5,602 nt of DNA from Desulfobacteraceae bacterium (GTDB lineage: Bacteria; Desulfobacterota; Desulfobacteria; Desulfobacterales; JAABRJ01), in assembly GCA_011390985.1 (NCBI GenBank), contig JAABRJ010000134.1, positions 1 to 5,602 on the forward strand, in the 5' to 3' direction. A model generated the notes under the pieces. It searched no databases and had not been told where the DNA came from. It was given only the letters and a program-made list of their open reading frames with translations. Numbering within the stretch: the first letter of the stretch is position 1; each line of letters opens with the position of its first letter. The position numbers and the translations under genes are program-made. This document shows positions 1 to 5,286 of this stretch, piece after piece.

Positions 1-1278
1 GTCCTCCTCTCCGGCCGCCGCCCCATCGGCAGGCGCGTGGCGGCCGCGGTTGTCGAGGGCGTCCAGGAGATAGGCGAGAGTGTATAATTGAATGTCGCGG
101 GCCGGCTGAAAAGCCGGGTCTTTACTTTTTCGGTCAGCGGTTTCATTGAAGGTCCCGCTTTCCAGAAGGTCCTGCAGGATGCGGTCGACCAAGTGCAGCG
201 GCAGAGACAATTGCCGGGCAAGATCGATGCGGGTCAGGGGGGGATCGCCAGCGGCAAAATTTTTGACCATCAGGCGGGCGGCCTTGAGGGTCATCAGGCG
301 CAGGCGGTAGGGGCTGAGACGGCCCCATTCCCGATCTACTTCATAGTTCTCCAGATTCTGTTGGGTAAACGCGAACTGTGCGCCAAACAGCACGATCAGC
401 CAGCTGATCTGCAGCCAGACGAGAAAAAGCGGCAGCGCCGTGAAGCTTCCGTAAATTGCGTTGTGGCGTGCCACCCCCACCTGAAATTCGATGTAGGCCC
501 CCTGGGCCAGTTGATACAGGGTGCCGGCCATCACCCCCGCCAGAATCCCCGCACTGAACTTGACCCGGGTGTTGGGGATCAAGATGTAAAGAAATGAAAA
601 AAGGAACCAGATCAGGCAGAAGGGCAGGATTTTGAGGCCGAAAAAAATCGCCCCGCTGAAATAGCCCAGCAACGCCACGCGTTCGGTGATGTTGGCCACC
701 TGGGTGTTGATAAAGACCGTGGCGCTGCTCGACATGATCATCAGCAGCGGGGAGATCAGCATGATGGCCTGATAGTCGCTGAATTTTCGCCAGTAGCTGC
801 GGGTCTCCTGGACGCGCCAGATGGCGTTGAAAGAGTTCTCGATATGGCTGAGCACCTTGACCACCGACCAGAACAGGAGGACCACCCCGAGGCCGGCCAC
901 CAGGCCGCCGCGGGTATCTTCCAGCATGCGATTGGCGAAGGTGATCACCCAGGTCAGCACCTCCTGCTGGCCCTGAAACTCCTCGATGATCCGTCTTTCC
1001 AGCAGTCTTTCAAACCCGAAGCCCTTGGCGATCCCAAAGGCCATGGCCAGGACCGGCACGATCGAAAGGATCGAGTAAAACGTCAGAGCGGATGCATGCA
1101 GCGGACAGTTGTTCTCTTGAAAGCCCCTGACGGCCTGCATCAGCACCCGAACGGTCCTCGGCAAGCGTGCCTTGCCGGGCGGTCGGTCCTGAGCGGTCGG
1201 CCACCCGCCGCCGCTGCGCAAATAATCGACCGCCCGTGCATAGAAGTCACGCATTTTTAGCGCCGCTGTCTTGATCAC
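1..1278 (-). CDS. YihY/virulence factor BrkB family membrane protein (3' end cut by window edge)
   Basis: Open reading frame of 426 codons that runs off the left edge, so only the extreme C-terminus is missing. It is a polytopic inner-membrane protein of the YihY/BrkB family, once mislabelled ribonuclease BN; its biochemical role is unsettled. Hydrophobic segments lie at about residues 64-88, 126-143, 171-190, 216-235, 242-263 and 281-304. The family signature is visible as NAIYGSF (273-279), followed by the last membrane segment, which ends in GAQFAF. After residue 305 comes a soluble tail of about 120 residues; 325-395 looks like the winged-helix-type C-terminal domain seen in many members, then an acidic, Ala/Gly-rich end. 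I chose GTG 1278 because AGAAGG (1292-1287) sits 8 nt upstream and the DUF4126 stop is only 3 nt away. ATG 1254, eight codons later, is the alternative but has no visible ribosome site. Family certain; exact start less so. Confidence 0.9.
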   Translation of the reverse strand, partial: MIKTAALKMRDFYARAVDYLRSGGGWPTAQDRPPGKARLPRTVRVLMQAVRGFQENNCPLHASALTFYSILSIVPVLAMAFGIAKGFGFERLLERRIIEEFQGQQEVLTWVITFANRMLEDTRGGLVAGLGVVLLFWSVVKVLSHIENSFNAIWRVQETRSYWRKFSDYQAIMLISPLLMIMSSSATVFINTQVANITERVALLGYFSGAIFFGLKILPFCLIWFLFSFLYILIPNTRVKFSAGILAGVMAGTLYQLAQGAYIEFQVGVARHNAIYGSFTALPLFLVWLQISWLIVLFGAQFAFTQQNLENYEVDREWGRLSPYRLRLMTLKAARLMVKNFAAGDPPLTRIDLARQLSLPLHLVDRILQDLLESGTFNETADRKSKDPAFQPARDIQLYTLAYLLDALDNRGRHAPADGAAAGEED

Positions 1279-1281
1279 CGC

Positions 1282-1917
1282 TCAAACCTTCTTTTCGCCT
1301 TCCAGCCTTGGCTTCAGCCCCAGCAGGCGGCCGATGGCTGCGAAGACCTTTTTGATGCCCCGCCAGAGTTTGGGCAGCAGCCAGATCATCAACCCAATAA
1401 ACACCACCAGCAGCCCGATAAAAAGCCAGGGGTAGTGCAGGGCCGTCCACAGGCCGGCCACCACCAACAGGTCTTCCGCCACCGATGCGCCCCAGTTGGT
1501 GAATGGCTCCGGGGACGTGTTGATCAGGGCCCGCGCGCCGGCCTTGGTGGCATGCGTCCCGGCGGCCAGACCGCCGCCTAAAATGGCGGCCGACAGGGCA
1601 ACCCCTGGGTTGACGTCCCCCACGGCGCCGGCGGCCAGGAGCGCCCCCGCCGGAATTCGGACAAAGGTGTGGAGCGCATCCCAGGCCGTGTCCACGCCCG
1701 GGATCTTGTCGGTCACGAATTCCACCAGATACATGGCCCCCGCGGCGAAGAGCACCATCGGGTTGGTCAGCACCAGGAGGTCCGGGGGCAGGGCGATGTT
1801 GCCCGTGGCGCCCAGGATTCCCAGCATGAAAATGGCGGCGTAGAGATTGATCCCACTGGCCCACCCAACGCCCAGCGTGAGGGCGATGATATTGGCGACG
1901 CTGTTCAGTTCGGTCAT
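1282..1917 (-). CDS. DUF4126 domain-containing membrane protein
   Basis: Protein of 211 residues covering the whole DUF4126 domain. Recognised by SGINLYAA (21-28), the TNPMVLFAAGAMYLVEF stretch (51-67) and the DKIPGVDTAWDALHT motif (70-84). Later come an Ala/Gly-rich hydrophobic stretch (104-122) and THATKAGARALINTSPEP (121-138). About four or five membrane segments are evident (8-36, 47-67, 88-120, 146-160, 163-181), and the C-terminus is a basic amphipathic tail with several Lys/Arg. The biochemical function of the family is unknown; inner-membrane location is inferred from hydrophobicity. ATG 1917 is preferred because AAAGGAG (1932-1926) lies 8 nt upstream; an in-frame ATG at 1947 would place that ribosome site inside the gene. 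It is followed after 3 nt (or 27 nt, depending on the start) by the YihY-family gene, so the two are probably co-transcribed. Family assignment is firm; no function should be inferred from it. Confidence 0.9.
   Translation of the reverse strand: MTELNSVANIIALTLGVGWASGINLYAAIFMLGILGATGNIALPPDLLVLTNPMVLFAAGAMYLVEFVTDKIPGVDTAWDALHTFVRIPAGALLAAGAVGDVNPGVALSAAILGGGLAAGTHATKAGARALINTSPEPFTNWGASVAEDLLVVAGLWTALHYPWLFIGLLVVFIGLMIWLLPKLWRGIKKVFAAIGRLLGLKPRLEGEKKV
1287..1292 (-). promoter_or_regulatory. Ribosome binding site supporting a GTG start for the YihY-family gene
   Basis: The minus strand reads AGAAGG inside the last codons of the DUF4126 gene, then 8 nt, then GTG 1278. The 27 bases between the DUF4126 stop and ATG 1254 hold no purine-rich site of this quality, so the GTG is the better start. 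This is a reading of spacing and motif only. Confidence 0.6.
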
Positions 1918-1925
1918 TGACGCAA

Positions 1926-1932
1926 CTCCTTT
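1926..1932 (-). promoter_or_regulatory. Ribosome binding site that fixes the DUF4126 start
   Basis: The minus strand reads AAAGGAG, 8 nt before ATG 1917. It decides between ATG 1917 and the in-frame ATG 1947, which lies upstream of this site and has no comparable signal. Confidence 0.8.
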
Positions 1933-2011
1933 CCTGCAAAATTGCATCCCAGGGTAGCGGAGGCCCGGACGGCGGTTGCTTCTCCGTCACGGCTGATCTC
2001 TAACCTTTTAA

Positions 2012-2041
2012 ATTACATAATGTTGAGATCAAATAAGTAAA
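2012..2041 (-). promoter_or_regulatory. Candidate sigma70-like promoter for the DUF4126-yihY unit
   Basis: On the minus strand, TTTACT (2041-2036) is followed after 18 nt by TGTAAT (2017-2012), about 95 bp before the DUF4126 start. The hexamers match consensus at 4 and 5 of 6 positions. The surrounding 2000-2050 stretch is the most AT-rich part of the window, as expected for a promoter, but AT-rich sequence also gives chance matches. Confidence 0.35.
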
Positions 2042-2051
2042 TTTTTGGTTT

Positions 2052-2077
2052 AAGAACACGGCCATCCGTCTGCCATG
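2052..2077 (-). terminator. Weak candidate terminator after the mltD-like gene
   Basis: The minus strand can form CATGGC (2077-2072) paired with GCCGTG (2062-2057), six pairs including one G-U, with a 9-nt loop and then TTCTT. The stem is short and the tail impure, so this may be chance. It lies 14 bases past the mltD stop and before the DUF4126 promoter candidate, where a terminator would make sense. Confidence 0.2.
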
Positions 2078-2090
2078 AGAATGCCGGGTG

Positions 2091-3194
2091 TCATTCCAGG
2101 TCGATTTCGGTTTCGGGCTTGATTATCAAGCTTTGTCCCGGGTGGATCGCTTGGGCCATCTCGATTCGGTTCCAGATCAGGAGGGCCTTCAACGGGACGC
2201 CGAATTTTTCGGCGATGGCGCTCAGGTTGTCCCCCGGTTGGACGGTCACCGATCGGTTCGGGCGGCTGGCGAGATAGGCTTTCAACAGTTTATCAAAACG
2301 GGGTTGAAACCCCTCGGCCGCGCCGGCGGGCAGATTCAGGCTGTAACGGCCCGCTTCGAGGTAATGGCCGCGGATCTCCGGGTTGAGGTCCTTGATCTGC
2401 TTGAAAACGGTTCCGGAAGCCTTGGCGATCAGCCGGATCGGCACTTCCTGGAAACAGTCCAGGGTGATCGTATCGCTGGGTGTTTCGGGGTAGTAGTCGG
2501 ACTCGCTCAGATCGAAACCGTAGCGCTCGGGTTCGGACAGAATCAGCTTGATGGCGAGGATCCGAAAAATATACTGCTGGGTTTCCAGAGGAAGATAGAG
2601 CTGGTAGTAGTCGCGCGTTTCCTGTTCGAGGATCTCGGCCCAAAGTCCCTCTTCACCCATATTGTAGGCGGCGATCGCTAGGCTCCAGGACCCGAAGGTT
2701 TCATGCAGTTCCGTCAGATAGCGCAGGGCCGCATCGGTGGAGGCCTGGAAGTTGCGGCGCTGATCCACGTGGTCGTTTACCACCAGCCCATAGCGGCGCG
2801 CGGTTTGCGGCATGAATTGCCAGTACCCCATGGCCCCCTTGGGAGAGCCGGCGTGGGGGCGCAAGGCACTTTCCGCAATGGCCAGGTACTTGAGGTCATC
2901 GGGCATGCGATGGTCTTTCAGGCTCTGCGTGATGTGGGGCAGGTAGCGGCGGGTGCGCTTGAGCCACAGGATGACCTGGGGAGGGTCGCCCAGGGTGAGC
3001 AGGTACTCCTTTTCAAAGCGTTCACGGACTTCCTGGCGTTCGAGGGGGACCGGTTCGTCGCAGAGGGTCAGGGCCTGATGGCGGGCCGTGGCCGAAAGCA
3101 GCGCCGGAACGTTGGCCGGGGCCGACGGGTTTCCCAGGGCGGGGGAAGCGCAAGAAGCGGCCCCCAGAAATAGCCAAAAAAGGATCATGGGCAT
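2091..3194 (-). CDS. MltD-like lytic transglycosylase (SLT domain plus C-terminal LysM)
   Basis: Protein of 367 residues predicted to cleave peptidoglycan glycan strands non-hydrolytically, forming 1,6-anhydro-muropeptides. Domains: hydrophobic N-terminus (1-22); SLT lysozyme-like domain at about 85-205 with catalytic Glu in LAIAES (E108), the GYWQFMPQTA motif (123-132) and AAYNMG (175-180); an MltD-type linker region (about 242-300, with LNPEIRG and LNLPAG); one LysM at about 316-359 (VQPGDNLSAIAEKFGV, then HPGQSL). E. coli MltD has two LysM repeats, so this is a shorter variant. The leader has no Lys/Arg before its hydrophobic core. Cys15 in GAASC could be a non-canonical lipobox, or the leader may be cut by signal peptidase I after about residue 21. 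An in-frame stop at 3207-3209 rules out a longer form. Two starts are possible: ATG 3194, or ATG 3188, which makes an ATGA overlap with the ycaO stop. Catalytic family very secure; anchoring uncertain. Confidence 0.92.
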   Translation of the reverse strand: MPMILFWLFLGAASCASPALGNPSAPANVPALLSATARHQALTLCDEPVPLERQEVRERFEKEYLLTLGDPPQVILWLKRTRRYLPHITQSLKDHRMPDDLKYLAIAESALRPHAGSPKGAMGYWQFMPQTARRYGLVVNDHVDQRRNFQASTDAALRYLTELHETFGSWSLAIAAYNMGEEGLWAEILEQETRDYYQLYLPLETQQYIFRILAIKLILSEPERYGFDLSESDYYPETPSDTITLDCFQEVPIRLIAKASGTVFKQIKDLNPEIRGHYLEAGRYSLNLPAGAAEGFQPRFDKLLKAYLASRPNRSVTVQPGDNLSAIAEKFGVPLKALLIWNRIEMAQAIHPGQSLIIKPETEIDLE

Positions 3195-4933
3195 GCGGGT
3201 CTCGTTTCATCCGACAGGGGGGTAAAGGCTGCCGGGTCAAATAGGTTTCGTTCCCAGGCGCGCAGGTAATTGCGGAAGAGCCGCGGGCTGACCCGCGAGA
3301 AACCGTCAAAATCCGCGATCAGCTCGAGCCCCGGCACCAATGCCTTGACCACCGGAAGACCGACGTCTTCACGGGTCAGATCGATGTAGATCGGCTCCAA
3401 GCGGTTGGCCGCGAGCACAGCTTCGAGCAGGGCCAGGTCGCCGGCCGCATGACCGCTGGAGTAGTCCGGCAGCGATTCCAACCGGCGCGTCGGGCAGAGG
3501 GTGGCCGGCGGCTGGCAAGGTGGGCCGTAGGGGTAGGGGTAGGGCGTCTCGGTCAGGGCCGAAACCACCGCACGCTTGCCGTCCAGGTGGGCGCCGGTCC
3601 CCTTGACGATCCGGCCGTCAGGGCTGACGACAAAACACTTGAAGCACGGGATTCCGAATTCCGAGGTCAGATCCTGGAAAATCGGATAGATGCCACGGCT
3701 GCGGTAATCGGCCAGCAGCCCGCCGAGGCGGGCGTCGTCGGCCTCCAGCCGGAAGCAGTGGTGCGGGCAGAAGGGCACGGTGGCTTCACAGTCGCGCTCG
3801 ATGACTTCCAGCAGGGCGGTCACCCGGGCTTCGGCGGGGGTGTTGCCCGAAGCCAGCCCGGTGGAGCCCAATCCACTGAAAAGCTGGGCTTCGTCCAGGT
3901 TGCAGAAAAGAAAGACGCTCTGGGCCGGCACCCACAGCGGCTGCCCGCTGTCGGTCTGCCCTTGCAGCCAGAAAAGGGGCGTGTTGCGATAGGGCGCCTC
4001 CAGGCCCAGCGTGTCGGGGTCCAGGGCGTCGGCACCATCCGCGCGCAGATCGCTCCAGCGCGCCCTGACCAGGGCGTAGGCTGTCGTGTAGCCCTGAACC
4101 CGATCGGCTTCGAAACTGGCAAAGGCCGAGCGGCGCTCCACGATCTCCATCGCATAGGAGGCCCTGGCCGCATCCAGGCTCAGCCCCCGCCCATAACTGG
4201 TCTGGATGCCAGAAAAAGTGAAGTTCAGTTTGCCGTTGCGGACCCTCGTTTTGAGGTGCCACTTGCGCAGCAGCGCGATGGGGCTGAGCGAGGCGACATG
4301 CCGCATCTCGATATCCGCCAGAAGCTTCAGATGCTCCAGACGCGCCAGGGCCGTCGCGGCCGTGGTTTCTGGCGATGGTGCGGGCGTCTGCGTCTGTTCG
4401 CGAACCTCCGGCGTGGCGGCCCACAGGGTTTTGACGTCAACGGCAGGCCCCAGCGGCAGCATTGCCGGGTCGTAACAGGCGGGCAGGCCGGTTTGCGCCG
4501 GATCGGGCAGCGGGCGGTGGCCGAGAAGGTTTTCAGCGAAAATCCGGGTCCACTGCTGCTGGCTGTCGTGGTGTGGGCGCTGCTGCGAGGAGAGAAAAAT
4601 CTGCGGCGTGTGGGCTGCGAGGACCCTGGTGCGCCCGGGATCCAGGGCGCTGCGGCAGTCGGCCAGATCGGGGCAAAGCAGGATCGCCTCGTGCAGCAGG
4701 GCCTCCAAGACCGGGTCGCGGCCATCGGTTTGCGCAAGCAGTGCCCGAATCTTGCCCGGGTCAAAGGCCGCCAGCTGGTCCAGCGCAAATTTGTGCATGA
4801 AGCTGTCCAGTGGTTTTTGGCGCAGATAGGCCACGGCGTCTTCAAAGGTGGTCGGCGCTACCGGAACACAAGCAAAATACCCGACCCCGGTAGCCGTCGA
4901 TTGCAGGCGCAGTTCGTAGTCTGTTTTCGGCAT
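3185..4933 (-). CDS. YcaO-domain protein with an uncharacterised N-terminal extension
   Basis: Protein of 582 residues. YcaO enzymes use ATP to phosphorylate a backbone amide oxygen, giving azoline, amidine or thioamide products; E. coli YcaO itself is linked to ribosomal protein S12 methylthiolation. Residues 1 to about 215 match no domain I recognise: partly helical, then Pro/Thr/Ala-rich near 172-195. From about 220 the YcaO domain is clear: SGIQTSYGRG followed by E263 and E266 (MEIVER); STGLASGNT with N364 and E368; E376, E379 and R380 (LEVIERD); GTGAHLDGKRA then ALTE (E462); and DVGLPVVKALVPGLE near the end. The usual Q-x-R after ALTE is replaced by TPYPYPYG (463-470). Cysteine pairs at 389/393 and 430/433 stand out. 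The E. coli C-terminal TPR region is absent. ATG 4933 is the first in-frame ATG; TTG 5020 would add 29 residues but has no ribosome site. Start support is weak for ATG too. Substrate unknown; no TfuA, precursor peptide or docking partner is seen nearby. Confidence 0.9.
   Translation of the reverse strand: MPKTDYELRLQSTATGVGYFACVPVAPTTFEDAVAYLRQKPLDSFMHKFALDQLAAFDPGKIRALLAQTDGRDPVLEALLHEAILLCPDLADCRSALDPGRTRVLAAHTPQIFLSSQQRPHHDSQQQWTRIFAENLLGHRPLPDPAQTGLPACYDPAMLPLGPAVDVKTLWAATPEVREQTQTPAPSPETTAATALARLEHLKLLADIEMRHVASLSPIALLRKWHLKTRVRNGKLNFTFSGIQTSYGRGLSLDAARASYAMEIVERRSAFASFEADRVQGYTTAYALVRARWSDLRADGADALDPDTLGLEAPYRNTPLFWLQGQTDSGQPLWVPAQSVFLFCNLDEAQLFSGLGSTGLASGNTPAEARVTALLEVIERDCEATVPFCPHHCFRLEADDARLGGLLADYRSRGIYPIFQDLTSEFGIPCFKCFVVSPDGRIVKGTGAHLDGKRAVVSALTETPYPYPYGPPCQPPATLCPTRRLESLPDYSSGHAAGDLALLEAVLAANRLEPIYIDLTREDVGLPVVKALVPGLELIADFDGFSRVSPRLFRNYLRAWERNLFDPAAFTPLSDETRPACP
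3522..3544 (+). repeat. Short GTAGGG-type tandem repeat with G-quadruplex potential
   Basis: The plus strand carries four G-runs (3522-3524, 3530-3533, 3536-3539, 3542-3544) separated by loops of 5, 2 and 2 nt. This meets the simple rule for an intramolecular G-quadruplex. It encodes, on the opposite strand, the PYPYPYG stretch of the YcaO protein, so the G-runs are on the template strand of that gene. The codon repeat itself explains the pattern; whether the structure forms is unknown. Confidence 0.5.
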
Positions 4934-5008
4934 CTCAGCGGATTTTCGGCAAATTGGCGGCCAGGACAACCGGCGCTGGCGTGGCGCCCGGAAACGCGTT
5001 TGGACCGC

Positions 5009-5037
5009 ATTATGGTTCAAAGCCGCGCTGAATGCAA
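5009..5037 (-). promoter_or_regulatory. Candidate promoter for the ycaO-mltD unit
   Basis: The minus strand reads TTGCAT (5037-5032), 17 nt, then CATAAT (5014-5009). The -10 matches 5 of 6 and the -35 keeps the TTG core. It would give a leader of roughly 70 nt before ATG 4933 and would place the alternative TTG start at 5020 upstream of the transcript, which supports ATG 4933. Confidence 0.35.
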
Positions 5038-5049
5038 GCGCGCTCTGCC

Positions 5050-5066
5050 CCGCAGGCGGGCTGCGG
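5050..5066. repeat. Perfect 6-bp inverted repeat upstream of the ycaO promoter candidate
   Basis: CCGCAG (5050-5055) and CTGCGG (5061-5066) are exact inverted copies around a 5-nt centre, 13 bp upstream of the ycaO -35 candidate. It could be an operator half-site pair or simply a GC-rich coincidence; no T tract follows on either strand, so it is not a terminator. Confidence 0.4.
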
Positions 5067-5129
5067 CGCGCGGGTTGGGTTTCCCGGGTATAGTTTCAGG
5101 CCTCGGCGCTTGCGCCATTTCGGTGCTGC

Positions 5130-5159
5130 TTGCCAAGACGGCGCTCATCTGCTTAAAAT
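5130..5159 (+). promoter_or_regulatory. Sigma70-like promoter for the SDR gene
   Basis: TTGCCA (5130-5135) and TAAAAT (5154-5159), each 5 of 6 to consensus, separated by 18 nt. It is the best promoter match I found in the window. Transcription would start near 5166, leaving a leader of about 120 nt with two possible hairpins before the SDR ribosome site. Confidence 0.55.
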
Positions 5160-5180
5160 TAGGATAGTTCAGAAAACAGC

Positions 5181-5217
5181 AAAAAAACAGCCCAATTTCG
5201 GGAACATCCCGGCGGGC
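5181..5217 (-). terminator. Minus-strand intrinsic terminator inside the divergent region
   Basis: Read on the minus strand: GCCC (5217-5214) and CGGGA (5211-5207), loop TGT, then TCCCG (5203-5199) and GGGC (5193-5190) close a nested hairpin with a small internal loop; after two bases comes a run of seven T (5187-5181). Hairpin plus T tract is the classic intrinsic terminator. No minus-strand gene is visible to its right, where the SDR lies on the plus strand, so its client would be antisense transcription or a leader transcript. On the plus strand the same repeat lies in the SDR leader without a T tract. Confidence 0.5.
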
Positions 5218-5286
5218 AAAATTCTCGCGGGCGGTGGCCCCGGCGGGGGTAATCCGCTCAAACAAACAGGTCAGGGAGGTGAGGAG

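Larger units (their letters stand above)
4934..5286. other. Divergent intergenic region between the ycaO-like gene and the SDR
   Basis: 353 bp with no convincing gene. It contains, left to right: a promoter candidate toward ycaO (5009-5037), a perfect 6-bp inverted repeat (5050-5066), a promoter toward the SDR (5130-5159), a minus-strand hairpin with T tract (5181-5217), a GC-rich hairpin (5227-5257, outer GCGG/CCGC and inner CCCC/GGGG) and the SDR ribosome site (5274-5279). No known riboswitch or tRNA was recognised. The GC-rich part at 5040-5085 is compositionally unlike the AT-rich part at 5153-5190. Confidence 0.75.

Noticed and set aside
88..597. 169-codon plus-strand frame near the left edge
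   Set aside because: Antisense to the YihY-family gene, whose membrane segments and signature are clear in the other strand.
1..1278. Naming the YihY-family protein ribonuclease BN
   Set aside because: RNase BN activity belongs to the unrelated RNase Z (ElaC) protein; the old name is a known misannotation.
1247..1990. 247-codon minus-strand frame overlapping DUF4126
   Set aside because: Same strand, shifted frame; low-complexity Gly/Arg/His translation, no ribosome site. The DUF4126 frame explains the region.
2088..2681. 197-codon plus-strand frame opposite the lytic transglycosylase
   Set aside because: Antisense shadow of a gene with complete SLT and LysM motifs.
4934..5020. 29-residue N-terminal extension of the YcaO protein from TTG 5020
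   Set aside because: TTG start, no ribosome site, Arg/Pro-rich sequence without family similarity that I can see, and the best ycaO promoter candidate overlaps it.
5017..5148. 43-codon minus-strand frame upstream of ycaO considered as a RiPP precursor
   Set aside because: No ribosome site; the end is Arg/Ala-rich with no Cys and few Ser or Thr for a core peptide, and it spans both promoter candidates.
3449..5167. 572-codon open frame on the plus strand
   Set aside because: Lies fully antisense to the YcaO gene, which carries family motifs. The translation is rich in Gly, Arg, Gln and Ala with no recognisable domain, typical of an antisense frame in GC-rich DNA. It also runs through both promoter candidates.
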